Positions 34,101 through 47,700 of a stretch of 64,000 nt of DNA are shown here, in pieces (position 1 is the stretch's first letter; the number at the start of each line of letters is the position of its first letter). The translations under genes and the position numbers were made by a program. Source of the stretch: Halichondria panicea (lineage: Eukaryota; Porifera; Demospongiae; Suberitida; Halichondriidae); the NCBI RefSeq assembly GCF_963675165.1, contig NC_087383.1:5558839-5622838 (forward strand). The letters are read 5' to 3'. The notes below the pieces were generated by a model. That model had not been told where the DNA came from. It saw nothing but the letters and a program-made list of their open reading frames with translations, and made no database searches.

Positions 34101-37100
34101 TTTTGGTCATCCTATAATATGCAGGTCTTATAGCTACATCTATTGCTTTGCTTTAAGGTGTGTCGAGTGAATGTTGCAAGCTGCGCTGTGCTAATGTCTC
34201 TCGCCATGTTTTGCTTCGCTCAAAAAGTATTAGGGTGTTATAGAAGAGGTAGTTAGTTTGCTTTGTATAATGCTGTACAATTGTTACAAGGAATGAATTG
34301 AATTTCAAGAAGCATGTAGAAGTTTTAATAACGAAGCATTATTTTGCAAATCCACGAATTAAAATCCAAGAAAACATGACTATATAGAAACCTATAGAAA
34401 CTCTTGATTGATCCTTGAGCAGCTGTAGCAGTCTACACACACACTATAACGCATACCTCGCTTGCGCATGCGCACCGAGGCATATCATGTAATTCACTTA
34501 GACAATCATGTAGCAAAATCTAATTGGCTAGAGACTCATGGTTGCTATGATCTAAAATGCTTAGACACTGTTTAGGAAGTTTCCACATGATTTAGAAGCC
34601 CTCAGGGCTCGTAATTAATTCGTCACGACAAGTATAGTATTGATCCTAAACCAAATCATGCAAGTACATGTACACTTAGAAACGATCTCAACACTCAAAC
34701 ATGCATGCTCCATAGTTTGGGAAGTTGTGAAGTTTTATTAGTGCAGATTATTGGGAGAAAACATGAAGTGTAATATAATTATCACAAATTAGGGGGCAGG
34801 TATACGCGTGCATGTATAAGTACACCAAGTTAGTCGATCATTTAGAGTCAGTAATTGCAGCAAGTCATTAGCACTGATAGTTACTACAGATGGCGGTGAT
34901 ACCAGCTATCAGTCAATCGCAAAGCAGACCACCCAATACTGCTGGTTCTGACTCTACAGTCATGTTAATTGGTGGACTTGTTGGTGTCCTTCTAGGACTA
35001 ACCTGCTGTATGTGTATGACGTTTGTGTGCCGTGTTTTGAAAAATTATAGAAATAATCATCAACGAACTCGAGTGGAGCCAAGAGTAAGAGCACTCACGG
35101 TTACTTATCAGAATGGTGCCGCCGCTCCCACATTACCACAACAACAACCGTTGGCGTTCTCAATTCCAACGGTACCTCAAACTAGTGCATTAAGACCTGT
35201 AAACACAAACTCTGATACTATTGCTGAGACAGTCGACGACATATCATTATCAAATAAACCACCACCCTCATACTATGAAGTTCAAGCACAAGAAACAGCG
35301 TTGCCTTCCTATACTGAAGTAATACAAGAGAATCGGTTGCAGGAATCAGTTAATGTTGCAAGTTCAAGCGAAGTAAATGCAGCTCAGGAAACAATCCAAC
35401 AGCATCCAAATGCAGGTGCAGAGGCGTCACATGAGACACAATACAATACCCATGAGCAATAACTACAATGTAGTTCAAGAGACAGATTGTGAAACCTGCA
35501 TGCACTGTATTGCATGTCATTAATAATGTCAAGTAACTATAACAACGAAAGCAACACAAGTGCTGCATGATGCCTCGGTAGAGGTGTCAAAGCTACATAA
35601 CATGAATCTACTAGCTTTTGCTAATACACACATGATAATTATTATGATTTATTGCTCATTGCATGTGGTCAGACATCAACGGATTGTACTACTGTTGTAA
35701 ATACAGTACATGTATATGCCTGCGTAACATGATGTTACAAGCTGTTACAACTGGAATAGACACACACACAGAGGCTTCAGAATGTAGTTAATATAATTAT
35801 GCTTTGAAGCGTAGCTTTACTGTATCCCTCGTGCGGCTACGCCTCGAGGCATAATGAAGGCATAGAAGCACTAGAAATGAAAAGATTTCAATGCCATGCA
35901 CGAGTAACTCACAGCTCCGTGCTGATAGGCTCCTAGTGCTCGTGTCATGAGGATGTCCCAGGCTATAGACACACCCACCACTGACACACTCGGACGTACC
36001 GACTGTTTACCAGAGGACCGAAACTCATTTAGCAAACGATTGTATCTGAAGGGGGTGGGGAACATTAAATGAATTTAAGTACACGTACATTTCAGTGCAA
36101 CTTGTAAATGAAATGGATCAAGGTACAAATATACGTACACATTAAACTTGCCATTTACAATCATGTAGATTACGTAGAAAAAATTCATTACAAAAACTTA
36201 AAAAAAAAACTGACTCAACATTCCAATGATAAGCCACCCCCCTTTCATGTACCTTCCGCCAGTGGCCAGGGGTACTCGTCGTTTGTTCTTACGAGAGCCA
36301 CTGAGAGTCTCCATGACTTGGAACACGAGTCCACTGAAGTGAGAGTAGTGACTGGGACAGAGCCCGGGGGACACCAACACCTGCGTACAATTAAGGGGGC
36401 ATAGGGGAATCACATTATACGTGTAGGAAGGGCATAGACGTCTACATAGAGCTAGTATTAATGGTGTGTTATCAATGAACAGCGTTTATATCAATACAAA
36501 GTGACTGTGTATATACTCCGATTTGAGACAACAATAAATCTTTCAACTAAGAAGGGGTTGATAAATGACGCCTAGTGGATATCAAAATAAACTGTTGTCC
36601 ATAAAGCTTGCCTATATCTAAGCGTGGGCACATGAAAAGCCACTATAATTATCATTGCATGCCCATGCATGCATCACAGTAGAATACAGTGCACTTGCAC
36701 TTACATTGTCCTTCGCTCCAAACTGTCTGAGTTGATCTACCACTGTCGTCACTTCCTGCCAGGCTTCGCTGAATTTTGACCTCACACCCGGGGACTTGTC
36801 ACGTGACAATGGCTCCAACAGCGAGACCCTCTCCTCTGAATCTATTGCCACCTCACAACCCAACCATCGCTGGAGGGTCTTGGACTGCAGGGAAGAGGGG
36901 AGGTGGTACACAATGCATTGCCTAGGGATTATATAACTTTATACAAACACTTAATGCTATCATATGATATTTAACCTATAAAGGACAGCCTCTCTATAAG
37001 GACAAAAATTAAGTGGCTGCTACCAAAATAACTATAAAAGAGGAATTGCATATACAACCACAAGTACGTAAACGTAACTATGCACCATATTCAATCACAT

Positions 37101-40100
37101 ACACATATCAGTGAACGTACAGCTAATGGTGAGAGAGGGATTTGCTTGTCTTTGAGCAGCTTCTCCAGTTCTGAAAACTTCTCCGAGCCACTCTGCATGC
37201 ACGAACGTATTAATGAGTGGCTGATCTGACAAACGTATTTGCATATCTAGGCTCCAAAATACCAGCCTTCATTGCATAACGTATCACTCTTTGTATTTTG
37301 TCAATACATATAACGCACACATTTTTGAGAGTCTGCAACCAGAGCTAATTTCGTCTGTCATACTCAAACAATTATGGCATACAGTGATTTTATTAGGCCA
37401 TACACAGAGGCCAGTGAAAATGATGAGTAAAGTTATTTAGAATTTTACACGTAATCATAATTATATACATTATTAGAGGCACAAACAGGACAAGGTCACT
37501 CACAGTGACTTTGTGCAGTAGTGGCCATAGTTCGTGATGACGCTCGACGGGGATAGAGCAGTGGGATAAAATGGACGCCAGTAGAGAGGTGTGACCTATG
37601 ACCAGGTTATATTGCACCTCTTGAAGGCCAGGTAGCTCTGAGATGACCTCTGACACAACACACATGACCTCAGCATCTGGGACTAGGCTGTACATAGTGG
37701 CAGAGTATAGTGTACATTGATCCAATTGTCAGAATGAACGAAAGTCTCCATATAAGGACAAGCAATATTATAATTACATACACTGCACATGCAATCTCCC
37801 ACCAAAACATCAACCCCTAATTATACAAAAAGTGGCTACTCCTCTATAATTATCAGGCTAGTGTGTAATCAACAAGAGATACAAGTGGAAACATGAAGAA
37901 CCCTGATCAAATAAATTGTTGTGTACAAAACAACATCTCAGCAAAAGCGACCTCTGTAATGTGCACGCATGTCCCTTACAAACAAGTTACAAGCGACGTT
38001 GTAACATTGGCATCTGTCTGTATACATGTACATGTACCTGTCTTGAGAAGGAGACACGATATCAAACTGACACTCGATGTGTTCCCTAGGATGGAAGCCG
38101 AGGACTCTACTCTCCCTGTACACGCACGCTATGCTGTACCTCTTGAGGTAACTGATCCCCTGTTGGACCACAAAGCGTGCAAAGGGGACCTGGGGGAGAG
38201 GTGTCACAATTACACAGATTGTATATATGTACACATGTATGATTATGCAGCTTGTGAATAGACACACAGTTACAAAACAGTTAAAAGGAGATCTAGTTAT
38301 ATACATGTGAACACTGCTGTACAGCGAGAGGGGCCAAAATTCGTGGATTGCAAAATAATTTACAAGCCACAAAAATCGTGTGGGTGTGTATATGTACAAG
38401 AGCTTCTGTTACAATTAACCCACCCTCAGGTTTGGGGGTAGATGCACCAATCGCCCACTCCTGTCTATAAACTGGGAGGGTCGACAGGTCTTATCGTAGA
38501 GCCCCCCTCTCAATGGAGCCAAGAGGGGTGGGGTAAGGGGTGTGGCTCCATGACGAGCAAATATGGACTCCAGACGAGAGTTGACCGTTTTTTGGAGGAG
38601 CGTGTAAAAAAATGAGAACTTATTCTGTTGGGTGTGTGTGTGCGTGTGTGGTAGCATCTAGTATTTAGAATCCAGGCCGCATTAAATCTATTACATGGGT
38701 GATAGTGCGAGTTCCCCAGAATCTGGGGAGATTTGTTACACATGTATGTTTGTAAAATTATACCGTAAACTAGTTCGTTTATCAGTTCAAATACTTTGTC
38801 TCCTGTGAAGCTGTGGCTTGTGCCCTCTATTGCGTTGTCGAGAAAGCTTGCACACTTAGTCTGAAGCCAGAAGAGGCTCTTATCTACCCCTAGGATGGTC
38901 GTATAGTCACAGTTGCAAGCACAAAGTCAAAGACTTGCCATAGTCAGTACAGAAACCAAGTTCAAACATCCCGACCATACGACCATAATAGAGATAGATG
39001 AGAGCCTCTTTGGGCTTCAGACTAGTGTGCAAGCCTTTTGGCAACACAATAGCTGAGCTTCACCATAGGCCATACAATGTAGATAGTACATAGATGCGGT
39101 TAATTACACATGCAATAGATACCAGGCCGTATTTTAATCGGCCTGGATTTGAGGCTAGTATCTAAATAGCTATGTATTTATAATAGGCACTTTATTCAAA
39201 TACAAATTTTTTACCTGATATGGCAACGAGGCTCAAGGTGTAAAATCAATGTGTGTATATCTCAGATGGCATCACCTACCCCCCCCCCCCCACCTTCTTG
39301 GTCGGTTGTGAGCCTCTCTTAGCGTCCGGAGGGTCCATAAAGTACGAGTACTCTTGAGCTAATGACCTCTCTTGTGTGAAGAGCTCGTCAATCATGTGCT
39401 TGTAACGGGTCGAGTTTGGAGCTTGTAACGTGCGCAGCAGGACCTGTGTGGGAGAAGGGCTTAATACAATGAGGTCATAATATTATGTGTCATCAACTCA
39501 ACAATGTGCAACAGTGAGAATCAGATCATCCATCAAAGTAGAAAAAATCTAAAGGTAATTAAACAACCTACGAACATTTTAATCGTACTATAAGCCCCCA
39601 AATTTTAAAACCAAACGCAGTTACGGTCGTTCTAACTTATTGATACGCAATGGCAACACTGTCGCTGGTCTCACCTCTTGTAGTTCTTCATCTTCCATTT
39701 TGAGTGGTAGCAGTGGACTTTGTAGGAGCTGTTTTGAAGTGGGACGGTCGTGAGGATTGTGACTGAGCAGCCAGCGAATCACCTCGATCTGAAGAGAGGG
39801 GGGGGGGGGGGGGTTGTAGTTACTCATTTCCATTAATAATAAAAGTTAAGTAACTGTGTCAGACAAGAATCTCCAACTAGTCGACTTTCTGCAGGCAACA
39901 ACTTGACTAAAAAGCGTTCAAAATCACAGATCGAATTTCTGAGATGGGCTAACATCTGCCGATATTGATAAAAAATGTGTACTGTGGGCTGTAAATTATT
40001 TACAGCCCACAGTACAGCCTTGATTTTTAATAGGTCGATCCTTTTCATTTTGAATTGGCTCTGTAACTAGAGTGCTGATGGTTTAAATTCATGATTTTCT

Positions 40101-40526
40101 GAAAGCTTAGAAAGAAGGAGTCAGTTCAGATGGTATGCTCGGGTATAATTTCCTATTTTTGGATGGTATTTTTTCAAAACAGGCCCAAAATATTTTAATA
40201 CAATCATCATCTGAAAGGCCTCTCTCATAAAATCATAAAATTAACGTTGTTGGACAACGAAACTAAAGGTTCAAAGATGCTCACGCTATAATTTGAAAAT
40301 AACCGTTACTTTCGGCAGGTAACTTGACTAAAAGTTACCAATCCCCAATTCGCTCACATAATTATTTACCTGTTTCTCCATTTCGTCTCTATCCATACTG
40401 TCAGGGATAACAATCTCTCGTCGTCTGAGAGCCACCAACACTTTGTGACGCTCCATGGCCGTTGCTAAGGGGGCGTGGCACATCTCAAAGAAGATGATAC
40501 CCAAACTATAGATGTCCACTTTCTGT

Positions 40527-40596
<70 letters not shown>

Positions 40597-41725
40597 CTGG
40601 GTTGGATGGAACCTCGCCTGCTGAAGCATAAAATTGACTCAAACGGAATGCACATCTGATTTTATGAAGGACATTATTTTATTTTCCAGTCTTCAGAGGA
40701 GCACCAATCCTGTTATTACCAGTGCACAAGTTTCAGTCCATTTAATTTCCTGACTTTTGGATAGCTAGCTCGAGAAAAGGCGGGACCACTCCCATACATG
40801 CGGAGTCCGGGTGTGACTGTTAAACCATAGACTCTATGGTTAAACGCAGTTAAAAACAAGCTAAACAATTATTGTTTACCATAAGACCTCGATCTAAAGT
40901 GACACTTTTTTTAATAATTACGAAACCAGAGGGTCGCTTCTTTTGGAGGTTGAAACATTATATTGAAGTACTGGTGTTGCATCTAATTAGAGATAACTCT
41001 ACAGAGTATACTTGCCTCGATTTCAGGCCGCTTAAAAACACTAATTTTCCAGTGGGCTACAATCGAGGCTAGAGAGTGGCTACATTTACCTCTATAAAAC
41101 GCGACATTAAAAAATAATTGTCAACACAGCTGTTGCTATTTTTAGAGGTCAGAAAATTTCTGAAGCTCCAGGGTGTCGCATATTTAGAGGGTCGCATCTA
41201 ATTGGAGGTAACTTTACAGAGTCTACTTTCCTCGATTTCAGGCCGCTTAAAAACACTGATTTTCCAGTGGGCTACAGTCAAGGCTAGGGAGTGGCTACAT
41301 TTACCTCTATTTAGAACGCGACATTAAAAAATAATTGTCAGTGCAGCTGTCGCACTTTTAGAGGTCAGAAAATTGCTGAAACTCCTGGGTGTCGCATATT
41401 TGGAGGGTCGCCTTAAATCGAGGTATTACGGTAATAGGAAGTACTTCAAATTTGTAACCTTAATTCGTAATTTAGACAGGCAAAATGTAACCCACGTGAC
41501 AACATTAGTTCCTTTTATCTTTTCCATTGTGAGAGAGGATGCTTCTTCTATCTCTCTTTATTTGCAGATTTTTAATACCATGACGATTATTTTTAGGCTC
41601 ATGTGATTCCCATATCTGGGTGTATCATCTATGTTATGCGTTTTGTGGCTTGTAGCTACATGTACAATCAGTGTAAGATCTAAGCTTGGTTCTGAACTTC
41701 TGATGTAGAATTATACATGTATGTC

Positions 41726-41777
<52 letters not shown>

Positions 41778-44700
41778 TAATACATGCAACGTTCAAATGC
41801 TGCAATGTTTTTGGACCATAATTAAGACGTTCAGATAATAACATAACTTCCGGTAAATAATTATACTTAAGTTATACGACGACACAATTTCTAACGTTAT
41901 AATTACATACATGCATATACCTGTGAGTACTTGACTATTGGTCTGAGCATCTCCGGAGACAAGTACATGGCAGTACCAACCAGACCAGTCTCCCCTAAAG
42001 GGACACAAATAACATTTGAATACGACCGTTGTATTAATTTACGAGCGTAACACAAAGTATACAAATTAAGTTTTTTTATTCATGTAATTATGTCAAGGTA
42101 ATTGAAGTGCACAATTCTTTGTATCATAGCGGGAAATTTTGGTGGTTGTAATATTTGCGATTCAATGCCAGGAAACCACACCCACCAAGAGCTTTGCATG
42201 TGAATACAGGTGCGTGGGAGTTAACTGCTCCGCCCTCAAAAAACGCAAAACTATTGCACTTCACGAAAATTTCCCGCTATATCCGGCACACTTAAGAATT
42301 TTATGTCTCTCAGTATGTACGAAAGTTTATGCATGTACATATGCACAGCATGACGTATGTACATCTACATCTACTTGGCCTAGCTGACCTTGAGTCATCT
42401 CAGAAATATCCAGAAAAGTGTTAGCATTATTCCTGTGACCACTGCTCTTGTGGGAGGTGGCCAGTCCAAAGTCACCAACCTGCGATTGCATGGATACTAA
42501 GTAAGGGCTACTGTACACGTACTGTACCAACAGAGCAAGTACTGCACTAAAGGAAAGCTAGCTAGTAAACATTTAATGTAAAAATCTTGTGTTTATCTTG
42601 TGTTCACCTTTATGTGCCCTGATGAGTTCAGAAAGATGTTACCAGGCTTTAAATCACGATGAATCATGCCCTAGGGGATGATAAAATAAAATGCTGGTAT
42701 TAAGACAGGGATGTCACCCAGTTGGCACACGCACCACTTCCAAATATACCAAGAGTATATAATATTATAGAGAGAGAGTATCGAAAGTAGGCAGTAACGT
42801 GACTTCCTGTATCCTTGATGATTACTTCACACACACTTGGATTGCAAATTCCAAGCCCACGACAGATACAGGAATGTACAATACTCTCCGATGCACAGTA
42901 TGCCTATCGCTAATAAACAGGGCGATTATAGTATCATTATACTTGGTCCATCAAATAAGAAAAAAAAAGGCAGTAGCAGGGGATGGTTTCGATCTATCGA
43001 CCTCTGGGTTATGGGCCCAGCACGCTTCCACTGCGCCACCCTGCTAGCACACATACACATCACTGCCTAATAAGCAGGGCGATTAGAGCACCAGTACTTA
43101 GTCCATCAAATAAGAAAGCAAAAGGCAGTAGCAGGGAATGGTTTCGATCCATCGACCTCTGGGTTATGGGCTCAGCACGCTTCCACTGCGCCACCCTGCT
43201 AACACACATACACATCACTGCCTAATTAATAAACAGGGCGATTGGAGCACCAGTACTTAGTCCATCAAATAAGAAAGCAAAAGGCAGTAGTAGTAGCAGG
43301 GGATGGTTTCGATCCATCGACCTCTGGGTTATGGGCCCAGCACGCTTCCACTGCGCCACCCTGCTAACACACACACACACACATCACTGCCTAATAAGCA
43401 GGGCGATTTTAGAGCACCAGTACTTAGTCCATGATATAAAAAGCAAAAGGCAGTAGCAGGGGGTGGTTTCGATCCATCGACCTCTGGGTTATGGGCCCAG
43501 CACGCTTCCACTGCGCCACCCTGCTAACACACACACACACACATCACTGCCTAATAAGCAGGGCGATTTTAGAGCACCAGTACTTAGTCCATGATATAAA
43601 AAGCAAAAGGCAGTAGCAGGGGATGGTTTCGATCCATCGACCTCTGGGTTATGGGCCCAGCACGCTTCCACTGCGCCACCCTGCTAGCACACACACACAC
43701 ACATCACTGCCTAAAAAGCAGGGCGATTAGAGCACCAGTACTTAGTCCATGATACAAAAAGCAAAAGGCAGTAGCAGGGGATGGTTTCGATCCATCGACC
43801 TCTGGGTTATGGGCTCAGCACGCTTCCACTGCGCCACCCTGCTAGCACACACACACACATCACTGCCTAATAAGCAGGGCGATTAGAACACCAATGATAT
43901 AAAAAGCAAAAGGCAGTAGCAGGGGGTGGTTTCGATCCATCGACCTCTGGGTTATGGGCCCAGCACGCTTCCACTGCGCCACCCTGCTAGCACACACACA
44001 CACATCACTGCCTAAAAAGCAGGGCGATTAGAGCACCAATGATATAAAAAGCAAAAGGCAGTAGCAGGGGGTGGTTTCGATCCATCGACCTCTGGGTTAT
44101 GGGCCCAGCACGCTTCCACTGCGCCACCCTGCTAGCACACACACATAGCACAGCTCAAAACACCACATTGACACCTTAGAGTGTATGTGCTCTAGTCCTT
44201 CCACCAGTTCCCTGAACAGTCGCCACACTAGCCCCTTGTCACTGTGCAGCTGGCCTGCGTCTATCAACTGACGAAGAGTCTCATTCTCACAATACTCCAT
44301 CTGAAGGAATTTTTTGGGTGAAACTTAATAAAGTGAACGTTTATACTATTGCATTTCTAACTATCGCAAATTGCATGTGAAATGCATGCATGCAGTGCCC
44401 ACTTAGCGATCTATGCAATTTACAATCAAAACAACCTTGCATTCAAAACCCAAAATACAGTTACCGTACGTATTATACATCAGCCTAAAATTAATAAACA
44501 CAATACGAAACAATAATGGAAGCTACCTGAATATAGAGGATCTGCACTTCTCCGTTTGAAGATTCTTTTCTCTTTTCTCTCCTTTTATCAGACTGCAGAC
44601 AATACGCACGCATGCATGTACATATTTTTGTATAGGCAAAATATGTACCACACAAGTACATGTACGTGTATAAATTACTAAAAGTGTTGATGGTGACCTT

Positions 44701-47700
44701 TTGATTTGCATATAACGTTCTATACGTACATGAAGATTTAAATTTTCTTCTAAAACATCATGCACTGTTAGTATGCACCTTCTTAATGGGGATGGGATGG
44801 GTGAATGAAACTCCTCCCATTGCCAAACTGGACTCGGCAAATATCACAGTATCAGATGATTCGTTGGTAGATCTGTACACAGAAGAGAATTAAGAGAATC
44901 AGCTCTGAACAACACACACCATCACGATACTAAGTAATATTTATACACGTATGTATACATGTGCAATTAATATACACTCTATGAACTTAAAACGTTGTCT
45001 CTAAGTACATGCCTTTATATACTGTACAGTGCACTAGCAGCCTGAAAGGTGTTCTAATGCCACTTTCCCCTCCACTTCATGCATGGTATACAGTACACTA
45101 GCTTACAGCCTGAGTCTGAACGGTGTTGCCTTCATAACCTGAGACTCGAGATCATCCAGAACATTGGCACCCTCACCAGAGCTATCAGAGAACCCTTCCA
45201 TAAACACCACCTCAGAATCACCTGAAGGATCGATACCAAAATAACACTATCAATAATATTATACAAACGGATCTAAGAATCAATTCCTTCAGTCTTTTGC
45301 CTATGGTAGAACATAATTATAGACTGAAGATGTATATCGTAGTTAACCGTCAATAATTATTGAATAACTGCCCACCCCCAACTTTTTTTTTTCTGATTGC
45401 AATCATAGAGAATATTTCACATGAATCGGAGTTCTATATTATTCAATTATTCAAGAGACTTCCGCAACAAATTATCACAGTAATAATAGTATTTACCCGT
45501 ACTATCATGCCCACTCAATTCTTCTTCACTCTCCAAGTCACTGTCACATGACTCACTGGTCTCGTCACCTGACCCACTAAAGCTCAAATCTGATTGGATG
45601 GATAGATCTACACCGCTATTCTTCTTGAACTGCTCCTCTGAAAAAGTCTCAATCCATGCATTGTAGTATCTGCACAGAGAAGGAAGGAAGGACACTCATG
45701 ACGCACGTTGTACAATATTAATGTACATGCATGCAGAAATGACAGATAAACATATGACAGACACTTTGTGACACTTCATTCGGATCAAATAAAACAAGTA
45801 TATGCTTTCGCTATACTCTTTGTAACAGATTGTCTGGTATAATTATTTTTATGTTTTCGAGTTGGCGAATTTTTTACCCTACGAAAATACGGTAATTCCC
45901 ACTATAGGTAAAAGTACAAAAGTCCACTTGTACTATAATAATATACTGTATGAAGAACTGCAAACAAAAAATCTGCGGAAAAGTATTACATATGTTTGTT
46001 GACAAGCCAATGATTTCCTATTGTGTCCACAGAACGAGCACAAAGACTGTGACAAAAGCTCACTGCAAGCATCCATGTTACAAGCTGTCCAAGATCAAGT
46101 ATCTTGAAAGGCGGCAAATTAGACAAGTGTCGTCTCCGCCCAGTGCTGGAGGTTTACTACCACCACCTATAAGCATACATTGTTATGTGTTAGTGACATT
46201 CACCATTCTCAGGTGCATTTGCTGATTGTTTTAGCGGTTTTGTGCAAACTAGAGATTGATAAGAGCTTGTTAATAAGGTTTGAATGAGAGCCCTTTTTAT
46301 ACTCAAAATTCCGGACGACTAATACAGTAATTAAAACCAACATAATTTATACTTGTTTATAATTATAACATTAACGTTCATCTTCTTTCCACCCCCACAC
46401 CCACATACTAATATTATATTATACCTAGCGAGTACATGTGCGTACCTGACCACATTTTCATGGTTCATTTGAGAGAGCATCTCCACCTCACGAGTGATAC
46501 GTGTCATCATTCGACTGTCACTACGCATCACTATCTTCTTGAGGGCGTATAATCGACCATCGAGATGGTTACGAACCTAGGAGAAAGGGGAGGGGCACAC
46601 AATCATGAAGTCAAACAATCAGATAACACGTACTGTTTATAAATAATAGCTACATTGTACTAGCCGTAACAGTGTATATATAGCTTATCGATCATTTTAC
46701 CTACAACATTCCCTACAATACGAAATTAAAGTTTCCATACAGCGTAATTATGTACGTTTGGACCTGTGTTCATTAACAGGCCACCTCTACCTCCTTATTA
46801 CAGCCAATGTTGGTTTTCCCAATACACACTTTCATTTATGGAAGCATAAACTTACTTACACACCCTCATTCACACCTTAAACACGTCCCCGAAACCTCCA
46901 CTGCCAAGATTCTCCAACTCCTCAAATTCTGTTTCCAATCGCGACCGCCCGAGATAACAAGCTCGTGTTGGAGAGCCGACAATGGAGTCACTGCGCTGGA
47001 ATCTCATCTCTGTTGGCAAGGGGTTAGCCGCTGGGGAGATTAGGGGATACAGCGATAACGGCAATAATCTGGATATCATGCCCTATCAAGTACTTTTCTG
47101 GGAAATGGTCGTTGTTTTAATACAGCGGACACTCGGTGCTTTACTTTTACATTATTTTGTTCACACTATCCGGACAATACATTGTACCTTGAAAACTTGA
47201 GATACATTACAAGAGATGTAACTAGCTTAACTATGTATCACTATGTTCTTGCTAATACACAGCTCACCTATATACTACATGTATAAAGCATGCATATATA
47301 TGTAGACTCACCGACAGCTGTTGTGAGGTGTGTGTCGCGGGGTGTGGAGGTAGTGAAGGTGTGTGAGGAGTGGAGGGCAGGCAAGATGTATGGATGATGC
47401 AGTAACTCGTATGCCGGGAAGCGAAGTTGCTCATTGGAGTCTGTACACCTGCATGAAGGTCGAGGAAATCAATATTAATTTTAGTGAATAGTTTTCTGAC
47501 CAATGTATGGCAAAATAATGGTATGGTACGTACGTACGTACATTGTACATGACTTCAGGAATTACACAATCAAAACTTAGTTCTGGGCAGCCATTGAAAG
47601 TTATACCTACTGTTAAAGCTACCAAATGAAAGTTAGATTTGCTAATTAATTACCAAACTTGCTGTCGATGAATTTTGACTAGTCACATCTAGATACACTA

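Larger units (their letters stand above)
42963..44146 (-). repeat. Tandem array of eight tRNA-bearing units
   Basis: Units of about 145-165 bp repeat head to tail. Each has a leader (TAAGCAGGGCGATTAGAGCACCAGTACTTAGTCCAT), the 72-bp tRNA gene and a short CA run. The open frames crossing the units are artefacts. The whole array lies within the GCN2 intron 44174-42671, same strand as the host. Confidence 0.95.

Noticed and set aside
43329-43671. Repeated 60-codon minus-strand frames crossing the tRNA array (AGWRSGSVLGP type)
   Set aside because: They are read-through of initiator tRNA genes and spacers.
42963-44146. CRISPR-like regular repeat array
   Set aside because: Animal DNA, and the repeated unit contains complete tRNA genes with Pol III signals.
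45100-45110. GC donor (CTCAG|GCTGTA) for the GCN2 exon 45221-45107
   Set aside because: A normal GT donor three bases later gives the same phase and is the simpler choice.
45950-46225. 91-codon Cys-rich plus-strand frame in a GCN2 intron
   Set aside because: No recognisable motif, no supporting context, and of a length expected by chance in this composition.
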